A model generated the notes under the pieces. That model did not search any database and was not told the DNA's origin. It saw nothing but the letters and a program-made list of their open reading frames with translations. A program made the position numbers and the translations under genes. Of a stretch of 21,785 nt of DNA, positions 6,431-13,972 are shown in pieces (within the stretch, counting starts at the first letter, position 1; every line of letters begins with the position of its first letter). The DNA is from a bacterium (lineage in GTDB: Bacteria > Planctomycetota > UBA11346). The DNA lies in NCBI GenBank assembly GCA_020049615.1, contig JAIFKN010000040.1, positions 1-21,785 of the forward strand, read 5' to 3'.

Positions 6431-9400
6431 ATGCAGGCCGGGCACCGTGAAATCCCATTCAACTACACCTCGGCTGACGACCGCCAGGTCGTGCGGCTGC
6501 TGCTTGGGTCCGAAGTATGGGAGGCGCTTGAGCGCCTGCGCTCGCGCCGCGTCACCGGCCGCTCCGCCCGCCTGCTGCTGCGCCTCATCGGCGACCTCTT
6601 CGTGCTGCGCCGCAACCCCTACCTCTACCAGGACCTGCTCGACTCCCCGCAGCGGCGGCGGGCCTGGTTCCGCGGCGCCGAGGAGGATCTCGCCATCGTG
6701 CGCGCTGGCGGCGCCGATCCCGATGTCGGGCCGGTGGTGGCGCGCGTCACCGCGGCGCTGCAGGGGCTCGAACGCGAGATCGCCGGCGCCCCGGCCCGGC
6801 AGCGGCGCCTCCTCCGCCACCTGGCGCCGATCATCACGGCGCGCCAGGTGCGCTTCGACCCCTTCGCGCTGATCGCCCACAGCACCGACGCCACCGACTG
6901 GCGGCTGGAGCTGCCGGCGGCGGTGCTGACGCCCGAGCGCGAGGAGCAGGTCGCGCCGCTGCTGGCCGCCTGCGCCCGCCTGCGGCTGCCGCTCATCCCG
7001 CGCGGTGCCGGCACCGGTCTGACCGGCGGCGCGGTGCCGCTGCGGCCCGGCTGCGCCATGCTCAACACCGAGAAGCTGAACCGCATCCGCGGCATCCGGC
7101 CGCAGGAGTTCGCCACCGCCCGCGGCCCGGTCGCGGCGGCGGTGATCGAGCTGGAGGCGGGTGTGATCACCGAGGACGCCATGCATGCGGCCAGGCATGC
7201 GGGCTGGGTCTTCGCCACCGATCCCACCAGCGCCTGGGCCAGCACCATCGGTGGCAACATCGCCGAGAACGCCGGCGGCAAGACCGCGGTGCAGTGGGGC
7301 ACCGCCATCGACAATCTGCTGTCATGGCGCATGGCGATGGCCGACGGCAGCGTCCGCGTGATCCGCCGGCTGGACCACCCGCTCGCCAAGATCGGACCGG
7401 ACGAGACCGCCCGCTTCGCGGTGGAAGACGCGGCCGGCACGGTCCTGCGCACCCTCGACATCCCCGGCACCGATTTCCGCAAGCGCGGCCTGGGCAAGGA
7501 CATCACCAACAAGGCCCTGCGCGGCCTGCCCGGCCTGCAGAAGGAGGGCACCGACGGCGTCATCACCTCGGCGGTGTTCGTGCTGCACCGCGCCTACGCC
7601 CACGCCCGCACCTTCTGCCTCGAGTTCTTCGGGCCGTCGATGGACGAGGCCGGCGCGGTGGTCATGGCCCTGGCGCGGGAGTTCATCGACCAGGGCCACG
7701 AGACGCTCACCGCGCTCGAGCATTTCGACGAGCAGTACGTGCGCGCCATCGGCTACCGCACCAAGGCGCCACGCGCCGAGCGGCCCAAGGCGGTGCTGCT
7801 GATCGACCTGAACGCGCACGACGAGGCCCAGCTGGAGCGCGGCTCCGAGCGCCTGCGCCGCCTGCTCGCACCGTTCACCAGCACCGCCATCTTCCAGGCG
7901 CGCACCCCCGAGGAGGCGCAGGCCTACTGGGCCGACCGCAAGAAGATGGGCGCCATCGCCAAGCGTACCAACGCCTTCAAGCTCAACGAGGACATCGTCA
8001 TCCCGCTCGACCAGCTGGCGCCCTTCGCCCGCTTCGTCGAGGAGTTCAACCGCGAGGAGGAGCGCGTCGTCCAGGGCGAGGCCTTGGCTGCGGCCCTCGC
8101 CCTGGTCGAGGAGCGCGCCGCCGCCGACGTCGAGCTGGCGGCCAAGCTGCCGCAGCTGCGCGAGGCCCTGGCCCCGGCGCGCGCCCGCCTGGCCGGGGCC
8201 GACGCCGCCGCGCTCGGCGAGGGCGCCCTCGCCGCCGAGGGCTTCGCCGCGCTGGGCCGGCTCACCGCCGGCTTCGCCAGCCTCAACGCCGAACTGGCCC
8301 AGCTGCACAGCGAATGGCGGTCGCGGGTGGTGCTGGTCGCCACCCACATGCACGCCGGCGACGGCAACGTCCATGTCAACATCCCGGTGTTCTCCAACGA
8401 CCGCTGGATGATGCGCCGGGCCAGCGAGGCGGCCGAGGTGATGATGCGCCAGGCCGTGGCCATGGGCGGCGTAGTCAGCGGCGAGCACGGCATCGGCATC
8501 ACCAAGTTCCAGCATCTCGAACCCGAGCGTCTGCAGGCGCTGAAGGCCTGGCGCGACCAGGTCGATCCGCAGCGCCTGATCAACCCAGGCAAGCTCGAGG
8601 ACGGCGACATCCTCGGCAGCGTGTACACCCCCAGTTTCAACCTGCTGGAGCTGGAGGCGCGCATCCTCCAGCACGGCTCGCTCGAACGCCTGGCCGAGCG
8701 GATCTCCAGCTGCATCCGCTGCGGCAAGTGCAAGCCGGACTGCTGCGTGTTCAGCCCAGGTCACGACCTCTTCTTCCACCCGCGCAACAAGAACCTCGGC
8801 ATCGGTGCGCTGATCGAGGCCATGCTCTACGTGGTGCAGCGCCGCCGCACGACCCGCTTCGAGCCGCTGCGCTGGCTGCGCGAGATCGCCGACCACTGCA
8901 CCATCTGCCACAAGTGCCTCAAGCCCTGCCCGGTCGAGATCGACACCGGCGAGGTCACCATGCTGGAACGCGAGATCCTCGCCCAGCACCAGGTCGGCCG
9001 GAAGCCGCTCGTCACCCGCCTGACCCTCGGCTACCTGGAGGAGCGCGGCGACCTCTACAACGCCGTGTTCCGCACCGGCATGCTGCGCCTGGGCGGCGCC
9101 GGCCAGCGCACCGCCTCGGCGGTGGCCCGGCGGCTGGTCCCCGCCGGCGCCAAGGCGTGGTCCGCCTTCCCGCTGCATATGATCAGGACGCCGATCGCGC
9201 CGGCCAGCGCCGATGAACTCTTCGACGCCCTGCCGCGCTGCGGCCCGCACCAGTCGCTGGTGCTGCATCCCGCCGACGGCAGGCAGGCCGGCGGCACGGT
9301 GTTCTACTTCCCCGGCTGCGGCTCCGAGCGCATGTTCAGCGAGATCGCCAAGGCCTCGCTGTGGCTGCTCGGCACCGTCGGTGCGACGGTGGTGCTGCCG

Positions 9401-10039
9401 CCGCCGCGCCTGTGCTGCGGCTTTCCCCACCGGGCCAACGCCTACCAGCCCCTCGCCGGGCGCATCGAACTGCGCGACACCGTGCTGCTCAGCCAGATCC
9501 GCCAGATGATGTCGCACCTCGCCTTCGACGCCTGCGTGGTCAGCTGCGGCACCTGCCGCGAGTCGCTCGGCCACCTCGGCGCCCGCGAGATCTTCGGCTG
9601 CGAGACGCAGGACGTCACCGCCTTCGCCCGTTCGCGCGGGCTCCAGGTCGCGGGCGCGGGCGAGGTGCTCTACCATGCGCCGTGCCACGATTCGCTCGCC
9701 GGCGGCGGCCTGAAGCTGCTGAAGTCCTGCGGCTGGTCGGCCACCGCGGTGCCGCACTGCTGCTCGGAGGCCGGCACCCTGGCGCTCAGCCGTCCCGACA
9801 TCGCCGATGCCATGCGCGAGCGCAAGCTGGAGGCCCTGCAGGCCACGACCGGCGGCAGGACCGGCCTGTCCATCCTCACCAACTGCCCGAGCTGCCTCCA
9901 GGGCCTCGGCCGCAACGTCCCCGGCGCCGGGATCCGTCCACGCCACCTCGCCGTCGCCTGCGCCGAGCGCGCCGGTGGACCGGGATGGATGGACGGGCTG
10001 ACGAGCCTCTTCCCGCGCATCGAGGCGGTGGCGTACTGA
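6431..10039 (+). CDS. Fused FAD/4Fe-4S/cysteine-rich oxidoreductase, DUF3683 type
   Basis: A 1202-residue protein that joins a GlcD-like flavoprotein to a GlcF-like iron-sulfur protein. It starts with a DUF3683-type region (REIPFNYTSADDRQVVRLLLG). The FAD-binding domain follows, with the PRGAGTGLTGGAVPL loop near residue 190, then an FAD-oxidase C-terminal domain with MHAGDGNVHVN and SGEHGIG motifs. An alanine-rich helical insertion lies at about 540-640. Two ferredoxin motifs follow, CIRCGKCKPDC (about 760) and CTICHKCLKPC (about 822). Two cysteine-rich CCG domains end the protein (CCGFPH near 994, SCGTC near 1038, CCSEAG near 1110, NCPSC near 1151). Relatives oxidise D-2-hydroxyacids such as D-lactate or glycolate and pass electrons onward; the substrate here is unknown. 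It has no signal peptide. The ATG at 6431 sits directly before the conserved region; a TTG at 6389 is an alternative, and neither has a clear Shine-Dalgarno sequence. Confidence 0.9.
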   Translation: MQAGHREIPFNYTSADDRQVVRLLLGSEVWEALERLRSRRVTGRSARLLLRLIGDLFVLRRNPYLYQDLLDSPQRRRAWFRGAEEDLAIVRAGGADPDVGPVVARVTAALQGLEREIAGAPARQRRLLRHLAPIITARQVRFDPFALIAHSTDATDWRLELPAAVLTPEREEQVAPLLAACARLRLPLIPRGAGTGLTGGAVPLRPGCAMLNTEKLNRIRGIRPQEFATARGPVAAAVIELEAGVITEDAMHAARHAGWVFATDPTSAWASTIGGNIAENAGGKTAVQWGTAIDNLLSWRMAMADGSVRVIRRLDHPLAKIGPDETARFAVEDAAGTVLRTLDIPGTDFRKRGLGKDITNKALRGLPGLQKEGTDGVITSAVFVLHRAYAHARTFCLEFFGPSMDEAGAVVMALAREFIDQGHETLTALEHFDEQYVRAIGYRTKAPRAERPKAVLLIDLNAHDEAQLERGSERLRRLLAPFTSTAIFQARTPEEAQAYWADRKKMGAIAKRTNAFKLNEDIVIPLDQLAPFARFVEEFNREEERVVQGEALAAALALVEERAAADVELAAKLPQLREALAPARARLAGADAAALGEGALAAEGFAALGRLTAGFASLNAELAQLHSEWRSRVVLVATHMHAGDGNVHVNIPVFSNDRWMMRRASEAAEVMMRQAVAMGGVVSGEHGIGITKFQHLEPERLQALKAWRDQVDPQRLINPGKLEDGDILGSVYTPSFNLLELEARILQHGSLERLAERISSCIRCGKCKPDCCVFSPGHDLFFHPRNKNLGIGALIEAMLYVVQRRRTTRFEPLRWLREIADHCTICHKCLKPCPVEIDTGEVTMLEREILAQHQVGRKPLVTRLTLGYLEERGDLYNAVFRTGMLRLGGAGQRTASAVARRLVPAGAKAWSAFPLHMIRTPIAPASADELFDALPRCGPHQSLVLHPADGRQAGGTVFYFPGCGSERMFSEIAKASLWLLGTVGATVVLPPPRLCCGFPHRANAYQPLAGRIELRDTVLLSQIRQMMSHLAFDACVVSCGTCRESLGHLGAREIFGCETQDVTAFARSRGLQVAGAGEVLYHAPCHDSLAGGGLKLLKSCGWSATAVPHCCSEAGTLALSRPDIADAMRERKLEALQATTGGRTGLSILTNCPSCLQGLGRNVPGAGIRPRHLAVACAERAGGPGWMDGLTSLFPRIEAVAY

Positions 10040-10114
10040 TCTGGAATGGGCTGTGGCTGCCAAGGCAGGGAGCGACACCGACCTGCAACCCGTGCGGCGT
10101 GGCGTCCAGTGCGT

Positions 10115-10351
10115 TCAGCTGACCTGTACCCCGGGCGAGTTGGAGTTCGCAGGCCCCAGGGCCACCGTGCCGTCGGCGACAGCCTCGAGCAGGGCCTCCA
10201 ATTCGCAGCGGCAGGACTGGCAGCCGGTGCAGGCGCCCGAGGCGCGGCGCACCTCGTCGAACTCCCGCACCCCCGTCTCGGCCATGGCGCGCAGGACGCG
10301 CTTCTGGGTGACGCCGGTGCAGTAGCAGTGGAAGATCGTAGCTGTGCTCAC
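10115..10351 (-). CDS. BFD-type [2Fe-2S]-binding protein
   Basis: A 78-residue protein of the bacterioferritin-associated ferredoxin (BFD) type. Cysteines in C9-Y-C11 near the N-terminus and C41-T-G-C44 later match the C-x-C...C-x2-C ligand pattern of a BFD [2Fe-2S] cluster, with a helical segment between (VTQKRVLRAMAETGVREFDEVRRASGA). Extra cysteines occur at 47 and 49. BFD proteins reduce bacterioferritin to release iron; related domains also serve as electron carriers in oxidoreductases. Neighbours do not include bacterioferritin, so the partner is unknown. The start is a GTG at 10351 with no strong Shine-Dalgarno sequence. It lies downstream of the LolA-like gene on the same strand (78-bp gap) and converges on the large oxidoreductase. 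Confidence 0.82.
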   Translation of the reverse strand: MSTATIFHCYCTGVTQKRVLRAMAETGVREFDEVRRASGACTGCQSCRCELEALLEAVADGTVALGPANSNSPGVQVS

Positions 10352-10415
10352 GCCGTCGACGCTAGCAGGACCGTTGCGGCCGGCAGCGGGAAACGCCGAA
10401 CCCTGCCATGGGTAT

Positions 10416-10431
10416 CGGATATCCGGATATC
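10416..10431. repeat. Tandem 8-mer forming a palindrome
   Basis: CGGATATC occurs twice in tandem, so that 10418-10431 is also a perfect 14-bp palindrome. It overlaps the stop codon of the LolA-like gene and lies upstream of the BFD-type gene. Its function is unknown; it may be a protein site or chance. Confidence 0.4.
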
Positions 10432-11062
10432 ACGGTCCGGGTGTCGCAAACCAGGCTGCATCGAGCTGCGGATCGTCCTGGAACGAGCTGAGCACCAGGC
10501 GATGGCGGTTGTCGGTCGGCTCATCGAGCACCAGGCGGACCGGACGTCCGGCCGCATCGAGCGTCAGGACGATGCGTGCGATCGAGCCCGCCAGCGCCGG
10601 GTCGCTCGGCACCAGCCTCAGTTCTCTGCCAGCCGAGGCAGCGACCAGTTCGACCGCATAATCACGGCGCAGCTGTCCGAGGTCGAGGCGCAGGCAGGCG
10701 AAGGTGCGGGCGAGGAGGTCGTCGGCTGCCGGCCGCTTCTTCCGCTGCTCGGCCTCTCCGACCTCCATCTGCGAGATCTCCCAGGTCGTCTTGCCGTCGC
10801 TGACGAAGCGGTGGCGTTCGCCTTCCGGCTGGTCGGGATCGGTGATGACGACGTCGTACCGGCCGTCGAGCGCCACGGCGAAGCGCACCCGCTTGGCATC
10901 GCTGGGCGGTTCGGTGTCGTCAAGCCGCTGGACCGTGCGCATGCCCTCGCCGGCGACCACGCGGACGGAGGCGCGGGCGGCGGCGAGCTCGGCCAGACCG
11001 GCTTCGCCAACCAGCGGTTCGCCGGCAACCGCTATGGCAGCTGCCAGCAATACCAACGCCAT
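10430..11062 (-). CDS. LolA-like exported protein
   Basis: A protein of about 210 residues with an N-terminal signal sequence (MALVLLAAAIAVAGEP), so it is probably periplasmic. The body resembles outer-membrane lipoprotein carrier proteins of the LolA type: alternating beta strands, a VRFAVALDGRYDVVITDPDQ stretch, a RFVSDGKTTWEIS segment like the LolA VSDG-x-x-x-W motif, and a C-terminal VRLVLDEPTDNRHRLVLSSFQ segment. LolA chaperones carry lipoproteins from the inner to the outer membrane. The frame is open further upstream to 11251, but that part runs through inverted repeats and is not protein-like, so I place the start at the ATG that begins the signal peptide. It is followed by the BFD-type gene. 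The family call is moderately sure; a LolA-like fold with another role is possible. Confidence 0.62.
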   Translation of the reverse strand: MALVLLAAAIAVAGEPLVGEAGLAELAAARASVRVVAGEGMRTVQRLDDTEPPSDAKRVRFAVALDGRYDVVITDPDQPEGERHRFVSDGKTTWEISQMEVGEAEQRKKRPAADDLLARTFACLRLDLGQLRRDYAVELVAASAGRELRLVPSDPALAGSIARIVLTLDAAGRPVRLVLDEPTDNRHRLVLSSFQDDPQLDAAWFATPGP

Positions 11063-11104
11063 CCGGAACCCGGAGCGCAGCGACCGGGCGGGCGCCGAGC
11101 TGCG

Positions 11105-11221
11105 GTGGACGGATACAATGGGCGAAGCCCAGCCGTCCACGGTTCCGGAGGCCTGCCGACGACATCGAGCAGCGACGAAGCCCGGGGGGCAGGCCCTCAG
11201 GGCCGTGGGGGCGAAGCCCCC
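11105..11221. repeat. Cluster of GC-rich inverted repeats
   Basis: Most of the 233-bp divergent gap 11063-11295 is taken up by hairpins. GTGGACGG (11105-11112) pairs with CCGTCCAC (11133-11140) and encloses TGGGC-GAA-GCCCA (11119-11131). GGCCTGCC (11150-11157) pairs with GGCAGGCC (11188-11195). GGCCC-TCA-GGGCC lies at 11192-11204. GGGGGC-GAA-GCCCCC (11207-11221) follows. The recurring GAA loop suggests one family of repeat units. The last hairpin could block read-through, but no T-run follows on either strand. Confidence 0.7.
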
Positions 11222-11295
11222 AAGCAGCAGGAGCACTTGCACGCGCAGCATGGGATCGATGCTGATCCCCGCCGTCCGACCGCAAGGAGTCCGTG

Positions 11296-11877
11296 ATGCC
11301 CAGCTGCCTGGTCGTGCTCGCCCCCGGGGCCGAGGAGATCGAGTACATCACGGTGTGCGACGTGCTGGTCCGCGCTGGCGTGCAGGTGGTCGCCGCCAGC
11401 GCCGGCGAGGCCCCGATGGTGCGCGGCAGCCGCGGCATCCCGCTGGCGGCCCACACCATGCTCGACCTGGTCACAGGGCAGACCTTCGATGCCATCTACC
11501 TGCCCGGCGGGGTCAAGTCGGCGGAACTGCACCGCGATGACGCCCGTATCCAGGAGCTGGCCGAGGGGCAGCTGCGTGCCGGACGGCTGCTGGCGGCGGT
11601 GTGCGCCGCCCCGATCGCCCTGGTGCCACGCCGATTGTGCGCCGGTCGCCGGGTCACCAGCCACCCCGCCTCGCGCGCCGTGGTCGAGCCGGCCGCCGCC
11701 GCGTGGCTCGACCAAGCGGTCGTCGAGGACGGCTGCCTGGTCACCTCACAGGCCGCCGGCACCACCCTGGCACTGGCCCTGACCCTGGCCCGCAGGCTGG
11801 CGGGAGCGGAGGTGGCAGTCAGGGTCGCTCGCGACATGATCATCCCCGACGCCGTGGCGGTCCACGCCTCGGCCTAG
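11296..11877 (+). CDS. DJ-1/PfpI family protein
   Basis: A 193-residue protein of the DJ-1/PfpI superfamily, close to the DJ-1/ThiJ branch by length and motifs. It has LAPGAEEIE with the conserved acidic residue at E16, the AIYLPGG-type strand (residues 66-72) and the nucleophile elbow AAVCAAP with C103, which corresponds to the reactive cysteine of DJ-1. It ends with the VTSQAAGTTLALALTLARRL segment that carries family-conserved residues. Such proteins act on oxidised or glycated compounds, or sense oxidative stress; the exact activity here is unknown. ATG at 11296 is chosen because AAGGAG (11284-11289) stands 6 nt before it; a GTG at 11293 is adjacent. It is the first gene of a tight plus-strand operon and lies 24 bp before the next gene. 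Confidence 0.88.
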   Translation: MPSCLVVLAPGAEEIEYITVCDVLVRAGVQVVAASAGEAPMVRGSRGIPLAAHTMLDLVTGQTFDAIYLPGGVKSAELHRDDARIQELAEGQLRAGRLLAAVCAAPIALVPRRLCAGRRVTSHPASRAVVEPAAAAWLDQAVVEDGCLVTSQAAGTTLALALTLARRLAGAEVAVRVARDMIIPDAVAVHASA

Positions 11878-11901
11878 CACATGCATCAGCAGGAGCCGTC
11901 C

Positions 11902-12558
11902 ATGCGTCTCGCCGCTCTTCTCGTCCTCTGCACCGCCCTGGCCTGGTCCGGGGAGTCGGCAGCGATCGCCGAGTTCAAGAAAGCCATGTCCAGCGACGAC
12001 GGCACGGCCAAGAAGCAGGCCATCGCCGCCCTGGTATCCAAGGATGCCGGCACCGACGATGTGGTACTGCCCCTGCTGGTCGGCGCGGTGGCCGACCGCC
12101 AGGGCAACGAGCCGGCCATCCGGGCCCTGCGTGCACGCACCGGCCTGACGCCGCCGGCCCGCGAAGGAGCCAGCAGCTACCCCGGCTATCCGACCGGCGA
12201 TAGCCCCTCCGACTGGCAGGCGTGGCTGACCGCTCGTACCCGTGACGTGGAAATGAAGAAGAAACTCGACAAGATCGACAAGAAGCTCGATGCGCCGGTG
12301 ATCAGCAAGCCCGTGGCGGATGAAGCGCCCACCGAGACAGCCCCGATCGCCCCGCCCCCGCGCATCCCCACCGACGACCTCGGCAAGGTCGACCGCATCA
12401 TCTACAAGAGCAGCCGCACGCTGACCGCCTTCGTGCGCTCGAAGCGCCTCGACGGCGATGGCAACCTGGTCTCGGTGCGGGTTGTCCATCGCGATGGCGC
12501 TGGCGAAGAGGTCATCGACGCCTCGGTCATCGCACGCATCGAGGAAGACATCGAGTGA
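11902..12558 (+). CDS. Exported hypothetical protein with coiled segment
   Basis: I do not recognise a family for this 218-residue protein. An N-terminal signal sequence (MRLAALLVLCTALAWSGESA) predicts export. A helical region follows (about 20-85), with alanine and leucine spacing that recalls one or two HEAT-like repeats. A lysine-rich coil (MKKKLDKIDKKLD, about 116-129) and a proline-rich linker come next. The last 60 residues form a compact basic and beta-rich segment beginning KVDRIIYKSSRTLTAF. The ATG at 11902 is chosen over the one at 11881 because AGGAG (11891-11895) lies 6 nt upstream and the signal peptide begins there. Its stop overlaps the coaD start in GTGA, so translation is probably coupled. 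Its place between a DJ-1 protein and coaD gives no clear clue to function. Confidence 0.75.
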   Translation: MRLAALLVLCTALAWSGESAAIAEFKKAMSSDDGTAKKQAIAALVSKDAGTDDVVLPLLVGAVADRQGNEPAIRALRARTGLTPPAREGASSYPGYPTGDSPSDWQAWLTARTRDVEMKKKLDKIDKKLDAPVISKPVADEAPTETAPIAPPPRIPTDDLGKVDRIIYKSSRTLTAFVRSKRLDGDGNLVSVRVVHRDGAGEEVIDASVIARIEEDIE

Positions 12559-13025
12559 AGGCGCTGTATCCCGGCTCGTTCGATCCACCGCACCTCGGGC
12601 ATATCGACGTCATCCGCCGGGCCGCCAAGGTCTGCGACCAGCTGGTGGTCGGGGTCGGCGGCAATCCCGAGAAGAAGCCGTTCCTGCCGGCGATGACCCG
12701 CTGCGAGATCCTGCGCGCCGAGTGCGCCAGCCTGCGCAACGTCGAGGTGGTCCAGTACACCGGCGCGACCGTGCACTGGGCCAAGTCCAACGGCGTGCAG
12801 ACCCTGGTGCGCGGCCTGCGCTCGGCTGCCGATCTCGACGCCGAGGCGCCGATGGCCTCGGTGCACCGCGCCAACGGCTTCGAGACCCTGTTCCTGCTCT
12901 GCGATCCGGCGCTGGCCCACGTCAGCTCGCGCATCATCCGCCAGGTCATGGCCGCCGGACTCGGCACCGAAGGCCTGATCCCCGGCCGGGTGCACGATGC
13001 CATCCGCCGCTGGACGGCGCCGTGA
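12555..13025 (+). CDS. coaD: Phosphopantetheine adenylyltransferase
   Basis: CoaD transfers AMP from ATP to 4'-phosphopantetheine, giving dephospho-CoA, the penultimate step of coenzyme A synthesis in the cytoplasm. The 156-residue protein has the nucleotidyltransferase HxGH motif as HLGH at residues 13-16 after YPGSFDPP, a KKPF segment at 40-43, the substrate-binding RGLR at 86-89 and a VSSRIIR motif at 123-129, all in the usual order. Length is typical of the family. In LDAEAPMASVHR (94-105) the usual FEYELQMAxMNR is somewhat altered. The start is a GTG whose last two bases overlap the TGA of the upstream gene (GTGA). The same GTGA overlap joins it to larB downstream. No separate Shine-Dalgarno sequence is obvious, in keeping with translational coupling. 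Confidence 0.95.
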   Translation: MKALYPGSFDPPHLGHIDVIRRAAKVCDQLVVGVGGNPEKKPFLPAMTRCEILRAECASLRNVEVVQYTGATVHWAKSNGVQTLVRGLRSAADLDAEAPMASVHRANGFETLFLLCDPALAHVSSRIIRQVMAAGLGTEGLIPGRVHDAIRRWTAP

Positions 13026-13693
13026 GGCGAGGGCCGGCCCTCGACCTCGACCTGCACCGCGACAAGCGATTGGGCTTCCCCGAGGTGGTCTATGCCGCGG
13101 GGAAGACCGACCTGGAATGCAGCGCGGCGGCCGAGCGTCTGGTCGCGGCGCATGGCCGCGTGCTGGTCACCCGCTGCCGTCCGGAGCAGCTCGCCGCCCT
13201 GCGCGCCGCCCTGCCGCGCGGCCGGGCGCACGCCCGCAGCGGCTGCTTCACCGTCGGCATGCCGGCCGCCACCCTGCCGCGCATCGCCGTGGTCTCGGCC
13301 GGGACCAGCGACGAGCCGGTCGCCGAGGAGGCCGAGCTGACGGCGCGGATGCGCGGCTGCGCGGTGCTGCGCTGCCCCGACTGCGGCGTCAGCGGACTGC
13401 ACCGCATCGCCGCCTGGCTGCCGCGACTGCGCCGCTGCGCCGCCGTGGTCGTGGTCGCCGGCTTCGAGGGCGCCCTGCCCAGCGTGGTCGGCGGACTGAT
13501 CGCCGCGCCGGTCATCGCCGTACCCACCTCGGTCGGCTACGGCGCGGCCCATGGCGGGGTCACCGCCCTGCACGCCATGCTGTGCAGCTGCGCCCCGGGC
13601 GTGACGGTGGTGAACATCGACAACGGCTTCGGCGCCGGCTTCGCCGCGGCGCGTATTGCCCGGGGACTCCGTCCCCGAACCCCTGCCGGGTGA
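13022..13693 (+). CDS. larB: Nickel pincer cofactor biosynthesis protein LarB
   Basis: LarB carboxylates the pyridinium ring of nicotinic acid adenine dinucleotide and hydrolyses its phosphoanhydride, the first step towards the nickel-pincer cofactor of lactate racemase; it is related to PurE. The 223-residue protein shows the family core: LDLHRDKRLGFPEVVYAAGKT near the start, VVSAGTSDEPVAEEA, GFEGALPSVVGGLIAAPVIAVPTSVGYG, and the ending VVNIDNGFGAGFAAA. Cysteines at 188 and 190 (LCSCAPG) include the likely counterpart of the catalytic cysteine. The N-terminus is shorter than in many homologues. The GTG start overlaps the coaD stop in GTGA. The last residues (GLRPRTPAG) are encoded by a GC-rich hairpin repeat, so the original stop may have been replaced. 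No larC, larE or larA is visible in this window. Confidence 0.9.
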   Translation: MRRGPALDLDLHRDKRLGFPEVVYAAGKTDLECSAAAERLVAAHGRVLVTRCRPEQLAALRAALPRGRAHARSGCFTVGMPAATLPRIAVVSAGTSDEPVAEEAELTARMRGCAVLRCPDCGVSGLHRIAAWLPRLRRCAAVVVVAGFEGALPSVVGGLIAAPVIAVPTSVGYGAAHGGVTALHAMLCSCAPGVTVVNIDNGFGAGFAAARIARGLRPRTPAG

Positions 13694-13743
13694 CTTCTCC
13701 CCTTCGCTCGGCGCCGACTCCCCGCCCGGGGAGTCGCGTCGGC
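13662..13743. repeat. GC-rich hairpin repeats at the larB 3' end
   Basis: GGGGAC-TCC-GTCCCC (13662-13676) lies inside the end of larB. After the stop, CGACTCCCC (13715-13723) and GGGGAGTCG (13728-13736) form a perfect 9-bp stem. GCCGAC (13713-13718) and GTCGGC (13738-13743) allow an alternative fold. Up to 13929 the gap holds more weak dyads but no gene. The units resemble those at 11105-11221 in shape (G-run, triloop, C-run). They may act as terminators or be mobile palindromic repeats. Confidence 0.65.
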
Positions 13744-13929
13744 TCCGCCGATGCCCTCGCTCACCCCGCTCGACACGCCGCGCTGACGCGCGTCGATTCG
13801 CCAAGCGGGGTGGTTCGTTCCAGTCTCGCTACGGACTCGCGACACCTGCCACACAGCGACAACATATCGTCCGTCGCTCGCCCGGGCGCTCGCTCGGCGA
13901 ACGCCATCCACATAACGTCCTTACCCAGG

Positions 13930-13964
13930 CCTCAAGACTCAAGACTCAAGCCTCAAGACTCAAG
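13930..13964. repeat. Five tandem copies of a 7-bp repeat
   Basis: Five uninterrupted copies of [C/A]CTCAAG occupy these 35 bp in the order C, A, A, C, A for the first base. The array begins right after a GC-rich gap and ends 8 bp before the stop codon of the kinase encoded on the minus strand. It stands out by its base composition. It is a microsatellite-like array that could vary in copy number; no coding role is visible. Confidence 0.93.
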
Positions 13965-13972
13965 ACCGGCGA

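Noticed and set aside
10057..10068. CTGCC-AA-GGCAG hairpin as terminator of the large oxidoreductase gene
   Set aside because: A 2-nt loop is sterically poor, the stem is only 5 bp and no T-run follows.
7322..10078. A long open frame (918 codons) antisense to the FAD/Fe-S oxidoreductase
   Set aside because: It mirrors the plus-strand gene in GC-rich DNA; its translation is low-complexity, rich in A, G, R and H, without motifs, while the plus strand carries clear catalytic motifs throughout.
11063..11251. Upstream in-frame extension of the LolA-like gene
   Set aside because: The extension runs through the inverted repeats, and a typical signal peptide starts at the ATG at 11062.
13930..13964. 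CRISPR array
   Set aside because: The 7-bp units are directly joined with no spacers, and no cas gene is nearby.
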